Shown piece by piece: positions 10,736 to 21,599 of a stretch of 64,000 nucleotides of DNA. This stretch comes from Escallonia rubra (taxonomy: Eukaryota > Streptophyta > Magnoliopsida > Escalloniales > Escalloniaceae). The notes beneath the pieces are model-generated. The model was not told the origin of the DNA and searched no databases. It saw only the letters and a program-made list of their open reading frames with translations. Position 1 is the stretch's first letter, and each line of letters starts with the position of its first letter. The position numbers and the translations under genes were made by a program. Location of the stretch: NCBI GenBank assembly GCA_033065855.1, contig JAVXUO010002639.1, positions 186,001-250,000 of the forward strand. Reading direction: 5' to 3'.

Positions 10736-12395
10736 TTGGGCTCACAACAACTCAATGCACCAGTCCAACCTTCAGGACCTGGGTTGGCTCCTGACGTCGC
10801 TCGGGCCCCAGTGTCGCGACCACCGGCGCCTCGATCATCTAGACCCTTGGCGGTAGGACTCGCGACATATTCCCTACCTGTAGCTGACACACCGCATCCC
10901 GTGATGCCATCACGCAGACCACAAGCAGACTTTGCACCTCAACATGTGCCAGCCAGAAGCTCATTCAAAACTCACGACTCCATTGATATGGAATCTAATC
11001 CCTACCCAACTGAACAACACCAAACAACCGGTCAAGTGGTGGACATGTCTCGTCCACCCACCCATGCCCCCATACACTTGCCATTACCAGCACATGTCAT
11101 ATATCATCCTTATGTTGCTCCTACTCATCAAGTTGCCCCGTCTAGGGTCTCACGGACTCGCGGCGCCACAGTCACCACCACCCCTTGGTTGGCCATGAAG
11201 AACCATCCCCCACTATGTCACCAAGTCAGACTTGGATGCACTCCTCCACCGACTGTCACATAATTCTGCACCCGACTCATCAGCCCGACTGGCAGGCCAT
11301 GCGATGTATGCCAACGACATAGCCATCACACCATACCCACTCAAATACAAGCAGCCCACCTTTGTGCTCTTTAACGGACGTGAGGGCAACGCCCGTGAGC
11401 ACTTAACAAGATTCGCCGGCTCATTGGAGCAATATGGCCCCGGCGATAGTTTGAAGTTGAGGGAGTTTCACAAGTCCCTCACATGCTTGGCATACATTTG
11501 GTACCACCAGATCCCTGCGGGGACTATCCATTATTGGAGTGAAATGGTCCAGCGATTCTTGGACAAATTCCATTACAAAGCTGAAAGAGTCACCATAGTG
11601 GATATTACCGGTATCCGCCAGAATCCCGGCGAAGACTTAAACAAATATGTGCACTGTTTCCACCTTAAATGCCTCGAGTGTACATATTTTAGTAAGGATA
11701 AGACATTGGTTCCCATATGCATAAAAAACATGAGTGATATCTACTGGGTGCATATCAAGAACCTATAGTTGAGGTCATGGGGACACCTCAAGGAAACAGC
11801 CCACCGTACTTACGAGTCGGTCGGCCATGTCAAGCCGTGGAAGCCTCGCTGGCAGAATGCACTGCTGGCCTCAGTAGACACATCCGACACTCATCGTAAC
11901 AACAACAACAACTAAAGTGGCTTCAAGCGTCAGTTCTAAGAGGGGGACCAACGCTTTGACAAACGAAGGTAACGAGAGTCCGCACCCGACTACCCATGTG
12001 ATTTGAATACGATGAAAGAACTTTTGGTGGAATGGGTGGCAAATGACAACAACTTCCAACTGCCACCAATGAGGGTCAACGTCACGGAGGCAGAGAAGTC
12101 CAGACCCAACGACTGCCCTTACCATCAAGCTCTTGGACATCATCTCAAAGACTGCAATGGGCTAAAAGCTATCTTTGCAAGTAAAGTCACAGCAGGCGAC
12201 CTAAAGTTACGGAAGAACAACAATGTGCTTGGGCACCCTTACCCACACCATGGCAACAACAACAGGGAGCATCAGGTGCTCATGGCCATCACTGACCATG
12301 TCGAGCCTGTCATTACCGAAGCCTCAACGGAGGCCATTTCAACAGTTGCATCTGGCACGTGTCCTGCCACTCAGCCAATGTCCTCCTTTGGGTAA
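10736..12395 (+). pseudogene. gag of the Tat-clade retrotransposon (broken)
   Basis: A proline-rich N-terminal stretch is open at 10736-11263 in one frame. The frame then changes near 11200, and the conserved part continues from about 11220. It includes SDLDALL, the KYKQPTFVLFNGREGNAREH region and the retrotransposon gag domain (SLTCLAYIWYHQIPAG, about 11476-11523). After an in-frame TAG at 11766 and further stops, the same frame carries an acidic/glutamine linker and a zinc-binding motif C-x2-H-x5-H-x4-C (CPYHQALGHHLKDC, near 12115-12156), the usual gag C-terminus in this clade. It ends at a TAA at 12393-12395. Confidence 0.85.
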
Positions 12396-12596
12396 ATGTC
12401 AAAAATCAAAAGCTTTTTTGATGAAATGGGGTTTTCATCCATGGCACAGACCTACCTCTCAAACTATCTGATCTAGGTCACCACAAGCCTCAATCCTGAA
12501 TGCTTCGCTGCACAAGCCGAACTCAGACATATCCCTTCTACCGCATTCATTTTCTCAAACGAGGACTCACCGCCGGTCGAACACCACAACCGACTG

Positions 12597-12875
12597 TTGT
12601 TTCTCGAATGCACTGTCAATGGCACAAGCTTTCGCCGTACCTTAGTAGACTGCGGCACCTCAATCAAAATCATACCTCTCATCACCTTACAACGAGATGG
12701 CATTCCCCCAAGAAAAATCATCCGCTACCCCATCAAGATCATCGGCTTTGGGCAGGGTTCCCAGCCGAGTCGTGACACTACTTTCCATGTGATAGACAGT
12801 GAGCCTGCCTTCCACCTTTTGCTCGGTCGACATTGGATCCATGTCAACAAGGTCATTCCCTCAACGTACCACTAG
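12597..12875 (+). pseudogene. Aspartic protease of the Tat-clade retrotransposon
   Basis: Retropepsin-like domain in the same frame as gag. The catalytic motif reads LVDCGTSIKIIPL; the aspartate and glycine are present but the D-[ST]-G motif reads D-C-G. The C-terminal flap hallmark LLLGRHWIH is intact. It ends at an in-frame TAG (12873-12875), after which a lysine-rich linker in the same frame (12879-13241) leads toward the reverse transcriptase. Confidence 0.85.
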
Positions 12876-13460
12876 TGTGTGAAACTAGTGGCCAGTCCCG
12901 CGGGACATGAGGTAACGATGATAATAACCACAACCAAGGCCTCTTTTGAATGTGCTGAATCTTACTTCGTCGAGGGCCTCCTTCTTCACGAGCTTGCCGA
13001 GGATGGTGAGAATGTTACTCACATCCATTCGACCAAACTGCCAAATTGGGACGAGCTGTGTGGAAACAAGCCTCCCAAAGCCAAAGACAAGAAAAGTAAC
13101 AAGAACAAGGTGTCGACCTCAGCACCGCTACCTCTTGTCAAAACTAACTCCCCGCCTTCATCCCCCAAGTCCAAGAAGCAAAAGGCCGAACCAGCCTTTC
13201 AACACATCGTCAAAGACAACAAAGTGATCTACCAATTATGACAATGTGCGGGGGTGCCAGGTGGTCCGTTATCTGACCCCCTCGACCCTGACCTACCCAT
13301 GGAGACTGAATGGTGCTGTGCGACCGAGCATTCCCGGTAGACCCCGAATTTACTCCCGGTGCTGCCTCACCTTGCTATGAAGACGACCCTCGACCACAGG
13401 TCGAAGACCTTGAAGAAATCAACATGGCTGACCTAGGCGAGGAACCATGACTGGCATACA

Positions 13461-14713
13461 TTGGCACAAAACTCCCCCCCGGGCCGAAGAAAGGAATTGG
13501 TTACCCTCCTTCGCGAATATCGCGATGTATTGGCATGGAGTTACAATGAGATGCCTGGATTGGACCCTGCCTTGGTGACACACCATCTCAACATTGCTAC
13601 CGGGTCCATCCCTGTCCAACAACATCCGCGATCTTTCCACTCTGAGCTTGAGTTGAAGATCAAGCAAGAGATAGAATGACTCATGCAAGCTGGATTCATT
13701 GAGCCTATCACTCATCCCATATGGCTGGCTAATATTGTCCCTGCACAAAAGAAGAATGACCAAGTCCGCGTTTGTATTGGCTTTCGGGACTTGAACAAAG
13801 CATGCCCCAAAGATGAGTTTCCACTGCCCAACATCGACATGCTTACGGAGGCTGATGTGGGACACGAAACCTTGTCTTTCATGGATGGTTTCGCCGGCTA
13901 CAACCAAATTTGGATGAATCTCGACGACTGTGCCAAGACAGCCTTCTGAACTCCTATGGGTAACTTTTGTTGGAAAGTCATGCCCTTTGGTCTCAAGAAT
14001 GTGGGTGCTACCTATCAAGGGGCAATGACAGTCATCTTCCATGACATGATACACCGTACAGTGGAAGACTACGTCGATGATCTCATCATCAAGTCTAAGA
14101 AGGAAAGTGATCATCTTACTGACCTCCGAGCAATCTTTGATCATTGTCGCCAGTACAATATGCAGATGAACCCGCTGAAATGTGCCTTCAGAGTCTCTTC
14201 CAGAAAATTCATCGGCTTCTTGCTCAGTAGACAAGGCATCGACGTTGACTCTTCTAAAGTCGCCTCCATCCAAGAGATGCCCCCTCCAAAAGCACCAAAT
14301 AGTTGAAGAGCTTCCTTGGCAAGGTTTCTTACCTTCATCGATTCATCCCTGCCTTGGCTGAACTTATCACACCCTTCCAACACTTGACGCATAAGAGCGC
14401 ACCGTGGAGTTGGGGTACTCCCCAACAGCAAGCATTTGAACAGATCAAGGCGGTCCCCATGTCACCGCAAACCATGGTCGTGCCACAACGAGGTATCCCA
14501 CTCTTGCTTTACTTGACATCCACGTCCAGGTCCATAGGGGCATTGCTTGCCCAAGAGATGGATGGGGTGGAACGTCCAGTTTATTATCTCAGTCGGTCAA
14601 TTAGGGGACTCGAAGACAATTACTCTAAGCTCGAGAAGCACTACTTAGCCTTGGTTTACGCCTCACAGAAATTACTTCTTGGCGCACCAAATCATACTCC
14701 TCACCAAGGCTGA
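13461..14713 (+). pseudogene. Reverse transcriptase and first RNase H of the Tat-clade retrotransposon
   Basis: The frame opens with the pre-RT segment (REYRDVLAWSYNEMPGLDP). The palm follows: VRVCIGFRDLNKACPKDEFPLP, then MPFGLKNVGATYQ, then the catalytic YVDDLIIKS near 14070-14097. In-frame TGA codons at 13677-13679 and 13947-13949 interrupt it. At 14304-14306 the frame hits TGA and continues in another frame from 14303: KSFLGKVSYLHRFIP, the connection, then the first RNase H (GALLAQEM, RPVYYLSRS). That frame ends at 14713. A 284-codon open frame on the opposite strand across this region is its antisense shadow. Confidence 0.92.
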
Positions 14714-14743
14714 TCCACTCAGTACATGCTCACATGACCTGCC

Positions 14744-15511
14744 ATGTCAGGCCGACTCACCTGTTGGTTGTTGCTATTGGCCGAGTTCGGCTTATCTATC
14801 AAGAATCCTACAGCTCTACGGAGCCAAGCACTTGCAGACCTTTTGGCCTTCTTCCCACGCCAACAATATGAACCAACCTCGGATCAATTACCTGGGGAGG
14901 AGACGACCCTGATCACCGACGTCGATGAATTGTGGATGCTTGAGTTTGACGGCTCAGCCACTAGCAAAGCTCCCAATGGAGCACCCTTCCGGTAAGGGGG
15001 TGCCGACATAGTCCTTCAAAATCCAGAAGGTGTTATCACATCCCTATCCTTCAAGCTTGTATTCCCGGTATCTAACAACGAAGGTGAGTATGAGGCACTT
15101 GTCATTGGCCTCATGCTGGCTACCAGTATGGGGGCTAAATCATTATGTGTGAAAGGAGACTCAAATTTGATCATGAAGCAGGCTGACGGAGAGTTCGCAA
15201 TCAAGGAGCCGACCTTGGCACCTTATCGTGCCTTGGTGCTACACTTGGAAGGAAGACTTGGCCATGTCCAATATGAACATCACAACAGGTGCCATAACAG
15301 ACACGTGGACAGCTTAGCCACGATCGCGTCAAAGATAGAGGTTGACAATGAGCAGCGAATGATAACCATCATCAAGAGGACCAAACCATGCACAGTATTG
15401 AACTTAATCCTGAAGGACACTACTGCAGAAGATTGGAGGCTGCCGATCATCGACCAACTTAGGGCACTATCTCTTGCTTATTCCTCTAGCATTACATACT
15501 TTTTGATGTAA
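14744..15511 (+). pseudogene. Second (archaeal-type) RNase H of the Tat-clade retrotransposon
   Basis: It follows the first RNase H in the same frame after a short break. The motifs LEFDGSATS, FPVSNNEGEYEAL, VKGDSNLIMKQ and HNRHVDSLATIASKI supply the Asp, Glu and Asp residues expected for the catalytic site (about 14938-15340). An in-frame TAA at 14993-14995 breaks it, and it ends at 15509-15511. A duplicated RNase H after the reverse transcriptase is the defining feature of Tat/Ogre/Retand-type elements (established knowledge). Confidence 0.9.
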
Positions 15512-15520
15512 GGAGATGTC

Positions 15521-16441
15521 TTGTACAGACGATGTCCCAGAGGCACTCTAGCAAGGTGTTTGGCATCGGAAGAAACAAGGCATAAACTTCAACTTGGCCA
15601 TCAGAAGTGTTGTGGCCTCAACGGTCCCCCTCTATACCGTCGCCTTCAGCGTATGGGCCTCTTTTGGCCATCCATGGCCAAGGATGCTTCAGATATACAA
15701 CGGGATTGTCCCGAATGCCTATATGCGTCGGATAGTGCAGAAGCTCTTGTGATCAACATCGAGGGTGATTGGCGTCAGCCTTTCATCCAATATCTATCTC
15801 ATGGGATTCTACCTTCTGACCGCAGCTCGGCACGATCTATCAAACAAAAATCGGTTAGATATTTTGTGACGGAAGGCGAGTTGTTTCGCAAAGGGTTTTC
15901 GAGGCGCACCCTACGATGCTTGCAAGGTGCCCAGGCCATGGAAGTGATTAATGAAGTGCACAATGGTGATTGCGGGGAACATCAAGGATCTCAAAAGCTA
16001 TATACAGAATTGCTAAGGTTCGGGTACTATTGGCCGACTATGGAATTCGACTCCATCTCTCACGTCCGACACTGTCAACCCTGCTAGAGACACGCCGACA
16101 GGATGCACACGCTGACATCTGACCTTCGCATGATACTGGCCCCTTGGCCATTCCACTCTTGGGCTCTCGACCTCATTGGACCTATACACCCGCCATCCAG
16201 AGGTCACATATGGATCATGGTTGCAACGAAGTGTTTTACAAAATGGGTCAAAGTCATACTTCTACGAAGAGCCACGGGAGGCGTCGTTGCTAACTTCTTA
16301 CGCGATCACCTCATATGTCGCTTCGGTATCCCCCGATGTATCATATCCAACAACGGCACACCGTTCATCCACAGGGATATCCGAGCTCTCAAGGAAGGAT
16401 ACAACATCAACGATGCCACACCATGTTACAATCGATCGTAA
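15521..16441 (+). pseudogene. Integrase of the Tat-clade retrotransposon, truncated
   Basis: This part contains a spacer with two finger-like modules. The first (about 15600-15720) reads GPPLYRRLQRMGLFWPSMAKD then CPEC. The second (about 15960-16085) reads GDCGEHQG, YYWPTMEFD and HCQPC, the normal HHCC zinc-binding domain. After an in-frame TAG (16085-16087) the catalytic core begins: PWPFHSWALDLIGPI with its first Asp. The second catalytic site reads IISNNGTPF, with Asn where Asp is expected, and the region that should carry the catalytic Glu is missing because the similarity stops at about 16440. It is therefore inactive on several counts. Confidence 0.88.
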
Positions 16442-19400
16442 CTTCGTGTGCCCTGAAGAACAGTTTCATTTTAACTTATGTTTTCTGACCTTATGTGGTA
16501 TTCACACTTCCTGCAACCAACTCATTCTTTTTACTCGAGACTTCAATCTCTAACTCCTTCCCAATTTTTTTATCCCGCTCGGTCAATGTCTCTTTCATCT
16601 GCCTAATCTTTCTGACCACCTTGGCCTCTCTGTTTTGATTTCCAACCACTACTTGTGCCACCACCCTTTCTTTGGGTTTCCATTGTATGTTATCAGTCAT
16701 ATCCCTTTGGCTTGCCTTTCTCATCCACGTTCATGTCTTACGATCGATTTGAGCCTGCCTGACTTGATATTCATTTTGTATTATAACGACAAATTTCCTT
16801 AGGACTATTATTTTTTGGGTCCTGCCCAATTCCTGGTTAGCTCATTAAAATAGGAACTTCTCTTGACCAACTGTATGCCATTGATTATCAGGTGGTACTT
16901 TCAGTTTAATCATTTTTGGCGTGCATCGATACCCAACCATTATAGGACTTTTCGCTCGGTAGTTCTTGGATACATATTTGGTATCGAATGGTCCAAACTT
17001 TGGTTTTATCATCCCTGAGCCAAAATTTCATGGCCCGACATTATCTGATATATCACTTTGTTGGCCATATTTGGGTGTCTAAACCTCACACCCGACTGAG
17101 TAGAAAAACTTTGTTGCTCTTGGCCTCTTTTCCAATGGCTCCCTTGTAATTTTCTTTTTTGGGCCAATTTTTCTATCATCTTTTCCTTTTTCCACATTCT
17201 TTTAGACCACTCATTTGAGGAACCACAATTTTAACAAACTAGTTTTTCGCCTGGGCCAATTTTGGAGACATAGATTCCAAGTTTCAGCAACAAACTACCT
17301 TTGTTGGAACTGGAGTCCTCATCAACCCATACGATCTTCTCCTTCACTCTCGTATCATAACTGATACTCATGTACATGTTCGAACTAAACTCTTCATCAG
17401 CCCATACAATCTTTTTCTTTGCCCTTTTGCTACCGATGCTGGCTTCTTTTCTTTAAAGTTATCTTGTTCTGAACTATCATTGTCGCTTGAGCACACGATA
17501 TGACTATAACCAAGGGACACCATGTTAACATCTAGCACCATCTCTGGAAAAGGGTCGCTGTCGACTTCCATCACCTCATTCTCCGTATCAACAAACTTCA
17601 GCCATCCTGCCTCAATCTGATCCTGCTTTGCATTCTGAAAAACAACACAATTATTAGTATTATGACTAATGGTATTGTGCCACTTACAAAATTTAGCCTT
17701 CTTATCCTTAGTAGCCCTAAGTGGGCCTTGAACTGGATAAATTTAATCTTCAAGAGGTGATCGAATATTTGATCTGCCTGATTGATATCGGACGAGTATT
17801 TCTATAACGCATGCAATGGATTCATCTTGTTTGGCTACTTCGAGGGTAGGCTAACAAGGTTCTTAACTTTAATCAAAGGTTCACAAACGATTGGCTTCTT
17901 TCCAACCATTTCTGCAGCATTTATCTCCAAATCGATAGGGTCCTGGAAGTAGGTCCCCATCAATGAGTTCTAATTAACTTGCTCTTCCCTCGGCAATGTT
18001 TCCTATTGAGCCACTCTAAAGGAGAGCTCAAAAACATTCTTAAACTCCATGCCCTCAAACTTTTTCCTGGTCTCTAGAACTAGGCCATTGAAAGCTAAGT
18101 TTGCCAATTCAGATTCTGGCATTTGGAAATGACATTTATTCTTAGATGCCTTGAACTTAACTAAAAATTGCTCAGCACTTTTGCCTGAAAACTGCTTTAG
18201 TCTAGCCAAATCTGCCATAAAAATTTCTAGCTCCATTTTGAAGAACTATGCAATGGAATAGATCTTCCATGTCTCTCCATGGAAACACTGAATTTGGTGG
18301 TAGGTTGGCAAACCATGAAAAAGCTACTCCACTCAGTGAATAGTGGAACCGCTTTAGCTTTATCCATTCATGCTGGCCAAGAGCACCACATTGGAAAGTG
18401 AACATATCCATATACTCATTAGTCGACTAGTTTCTTTCCCCGTGGAAGAGGCTAAACTCTGGGATTTTAACTTCCCTAGGCATTTCCATTTAGTCAATTT
18501 TATTAGGGTATGGCTTTGCATAAAGCGGCCTGTCAATAGTCTTGTACCCTTGACCTGCGGCAACTGGATGAAACTCGTAATGTGGTTGGACTCCAAATCT
18601 TTCTCTATCACCAGGACCATTTGGTCTAGTGAAACCGCCATCCTCCTCAAACATGGGATTTTTAAATCGAGACATCCCTTCATGATTTCTCTTATGAGGA
18701 GGGGTTTAAGCGTTCTCAATCCATTAGCCACCTCCAACCTGGCCAACCCCGTTCTTAGTAACTCGAATATTATTAGGCAAAGTTGCATGACCTCTCAATC
18801 CAGTTATGGCCACACCCTTTTTGCTTGGTCCTGGATCTCCCTCATTGATAGACATAGGGATGCACCAACCTGACTCGTGTGGGTGGTTTGAACTTAAACC
18901 ATTAGGTTGTTTCACAACATTTTCAATCCTCGTGGGAAAAATGTCTGCCTTCATCAGTTTGAATAACAACGGGAGCCTTTCCTTTAGGTAATTTTATATC
19001 CACTATCTTGGTGATAAAGAAAGTCTATTTTTGGATTTCTCCCGATAATTCTTTAACCATTTCCCTCTCAAAGGCATGTCTGTCCTCTGCTAACTTCCTC
19101 ATTTCGTCCACTATTTTGGAACTAGACTGATCTTGACTACTAACCATTCTATTTTAAACCATGTTCTAGTTTTGCATAATAGTCATGAATTGACACATCA
19201 TAGCTGTAAATGCTTGTGGGTTGATGAACTAACCTGATTCACCAACTGGCTCATGGTTTCATCATTCTGATCCGTAGCTAGCACTCAGCATCAAGGCCTG
19301 CACCATCGTTAGTACTTTCTCCACTAGTGCTTCTTGAGTTCTGAACATTAATGTTCATACTAACGTTCTCATTCACACTATTAGTGGCTTGAATATTTCT

Positions 19401-19620
19401 CATCTCCCATAAATTACTATCATTGTTGGTAGTGTGGGTCTCTACACCGTTATTGGCGTCGTTCAGTCTTACTGCGTGACTTCGCGTACTTGGCATCGTT
19501 TCTCTTTTTAGTTTAAAAGGGTCCCACTTGGCATGCAATGTTTGCACTGTGGGCAAACTCACAACTGATTTGTGCACTTGCGACACAATCGATTAACAGT
19601 GATAGATCTTTTTTGTCCCT
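16442..19620 (-). mobile_element. Minus-strand Ty3/gypsy gag-bearing remnant
   Basis: Read on the minus strand from about 19600 down, a weakly conserved leader is followed by gag: IPEF near 18460, LKRFHYSLSGVAFSWFANLP near 18300-18350, then MADLARLKQFSGKSAEQFLV and FEGMEFKNVFELSFRVAQ (18010-18230). A zinc-binding stretch follows: FCKWHNTISHNTNNCVVF with H and C spaced as in this gag family, and EAGWLKFVD (about 17590-17700). Several frameshifts and stops separate these blocks. Below 17570 only diffuse lysine/arginine-rich coding remains, and no protease or RT can be recognised. No LTRs are seen, so both edges are approximate. Confidence 0.75.
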
Positions 19621-19920
19621 CAGGCCTAAGGACTTCACTAAAAATGAAAACTTACTAAAGACATAATACTTAACAAATCTAAAAATGATGTGCCCACAAA
19701 GACAAGGGCTAATTTACAATGCACTGGAAATGTGTACGATAACGAACATGATTCCTTACCGATACAAAGCAAAACATATGGAGCTTTGACAAAGAAAAAA
19801 GAAAGTTGATTGCATCCAGACTTGATTTATTCAAGTCAGGTTTGATGTGTGAATTTTACGACTCTTTGTCATGTTTCCCCTCTATTGCCCATAACCGTTC
19901 ATTTCAATCCTCTGTTTAAA

Positions 19921-20125
19921 ACTGCTTGTCAACCGTTGCTAGCGATTGTCGCACTCTTCTTGACAGCTGTCTTTCTCCATGCAGTTTGTTTGTCAACTGC
20001 TTCCATCGATTGCCTCGCTTTTGTTAACATTTGTCTATCTTTATGCAGCCATGGGAACTGCTTGTCAACCACTACTATCGAATTTCTCGTTTTTGCTGAC
20101 AACTATTTTTCCTGTACAATTTCGT
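19921..20125 (-). repeat. Diverged tandem repeat (65-71 bp, three copies)
   Basis: Related blocks beginning actgcttgtcaacc, tttgtcaactgc and actgcttgtcaacc start near 19921, 19986 and 20057. Each continues through a cgattg/cgaatt core and a tttttc(c)atgcag-like end. The block keeps a 157-codon plus-strand frame open (19849-20322), which I do not accept as a gene. It may belong to the 5' flank (LTR or leader) of the minus-strand gypsy remnant. Confidence 0.65.
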
Positions 20126-20329
20126 TCAAACCTTTAGTCCAGCACAATCATATTGAACTGTCTGACGTTGTCATATTAATCTTAACAACTGGAGACATCT
20201 TTAATAACTGCCTAGCAGTTATGCTCACTTCTCTGATGAACTCGTGTCTTCTTAGACACATTTCTCTGGGCGGTTCTCTGTCATCCACATGTCCATATTT
20301 TATTAATCATAGTAAAAAGTGATGTTAAC

Positions 20330-21590
20330 GTAGTCAACAGAAGGACGTCAGCTAATGTCATGGTAAATATTACTCCTTAATACCATAATCATTTACATTT
20401 TCGTCCATTTTCTCATGTATAGGTATAATTGAATTAAAAAAAACATTGTAAAGAAGTGGTATTTGAAGGTAACAACTATGCAAAAACCTTTATAATAAAG
20501 ATTCAAATATCTCGAAGCAAGATAGATCGATCCGCTCTTAGTTACAAAGGCTCTGAGTGACGCTTAGTTAACAAAACGATAAGGGAGTAATTTTTGGACA
20601 TTATCAAGGCGTTATGGTCCAAACAATAATTTTGAAGGATCCATACTTTTAAATGTGGTATAGATAGTTGTCTACTGACTTTTTCCACCAACTGCGACTT
20701 TTATAAGTAATTAAATGATATTAATACATGCTTTGGTATTAAAGAAGATGAAGAGATGGAAAAGGTTAGAAAGTTCTTCAATTAATTTGGATAGAGGAAC
20801 ACGCGCTGCCATTAGGCAATTAGCTTGGGTAGAGGAACGAAGAATCTAACATTGACAGATAAAGAATCTAACATTGACAGATAAAGAATCTTTCTTGGGT
20901 TATAGCATGAGTTGTAACAACTAAGGATAATGATGGCATTAGACACTTTTGTAGGGATAATTTTGTTCAAATACTAATTTATACCTACAAAATTAGGCCC
21001 AAGAGAATGTTGTGAAATCAAGGTTAACCTGGACACGCTCTCTGCTAAGCAAATCTGTCATAACTAGCCAAACTTTCTTTTTCAATTCATGCACAATCAT
21101 GTGTGGCCAATGTTGATACTAGAGTTAGAAGTTGGGGTCAATTTTTTAACGGGTTGATAGTTGGAGCCTAGATATGGCAAGTTGTGAAAAACGACGATAG
21201 GGAGAAATATTGTACTATTTGGAATTGCACTTTTTTAGATCTAACAGTGATAAATATGATTTGGTGTAAGTAATTATCATATTAAGTGATCCAATAGTAA
21301 AATCTTGACCCTTTGTAATATGGAAGAAGTAACTAAAACAAGGAGCATGTCATTGAGTAAAAGAAAACCTAGAATCAACTACATGAAAACACACAAATTA
21401 ACTGCAATTCAGTTCATTTCTGCTGAAAATACTAACACATGGGCCTTTAAATAGGTAGAATGAAAAGAAACAGTAAATGAGAATTAAAAGATAGTATTTT
21501 AAGTGCTCGAATCATATGAAACGATTTAGAAAACAAAGAAATAGCACATTTATGATAAGATCGTATGATCCTATTGATTGAGATTAACGG
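20330..21590. other. AT-rich region, no gene seen; short tandem duplication
   Basis: No coding potential recognised. A 22-bp unit (gaatctaacattgacagataaa) is tandemly duplicated at 20842-20890 with a partial third copy. Otherwise this is unstructured AT-rich sequence, possibly decayed internal or LTR sequence of the neighbouring gypsy remnants. Confidence 0.5.
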
Positions 21591-21599
21591 TTCAACAAT

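Larger units (their letters stand above)
7898..16441 (+). mobile_element. Degenerate Tat-clade Ty3/gypsy retrotransposon, 3'-truncated
   Basis: In order: GC-rich 5' LTR (edges tentative), tRNA-Arg-type primer binding site at 10418, gag, protease, reverse transcriptase, RNase H, a second 'archaeal-type' RNase H, and integrase. The second RNase H is the hallmark of the Tat lineage (established knowledge). From 11232 to 14306 all domains lie in one frame. A single frame change near 14300 moves the rest (14303-16441) to another frame, and a further shift lies within the gag leader near 11200. Many in-frame stops interrupt it. It ends abruptly in the integrase core, and no 3' LTR follows; a minus-strand gypsy remnant abuts it. 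It cannot encode functional proteins. Confidence 0.88.

Noticed and set aside
13419-14273. 284-codon minus-strand open frame, the longest in the window
   Set aside because: It lies entirely antisense to the reverse transcriptase region and has no protein similarity of its own; the plus-strand frame carries YVDD and other RT motifs.
19849-20322. 157-codon hydrophobic plus-strand frame
   Set aside because: Built on a diverged tandem repeat in the flank of a gypsy remnant on the other strand; the Leu/Cys-rich translation repeats with it.
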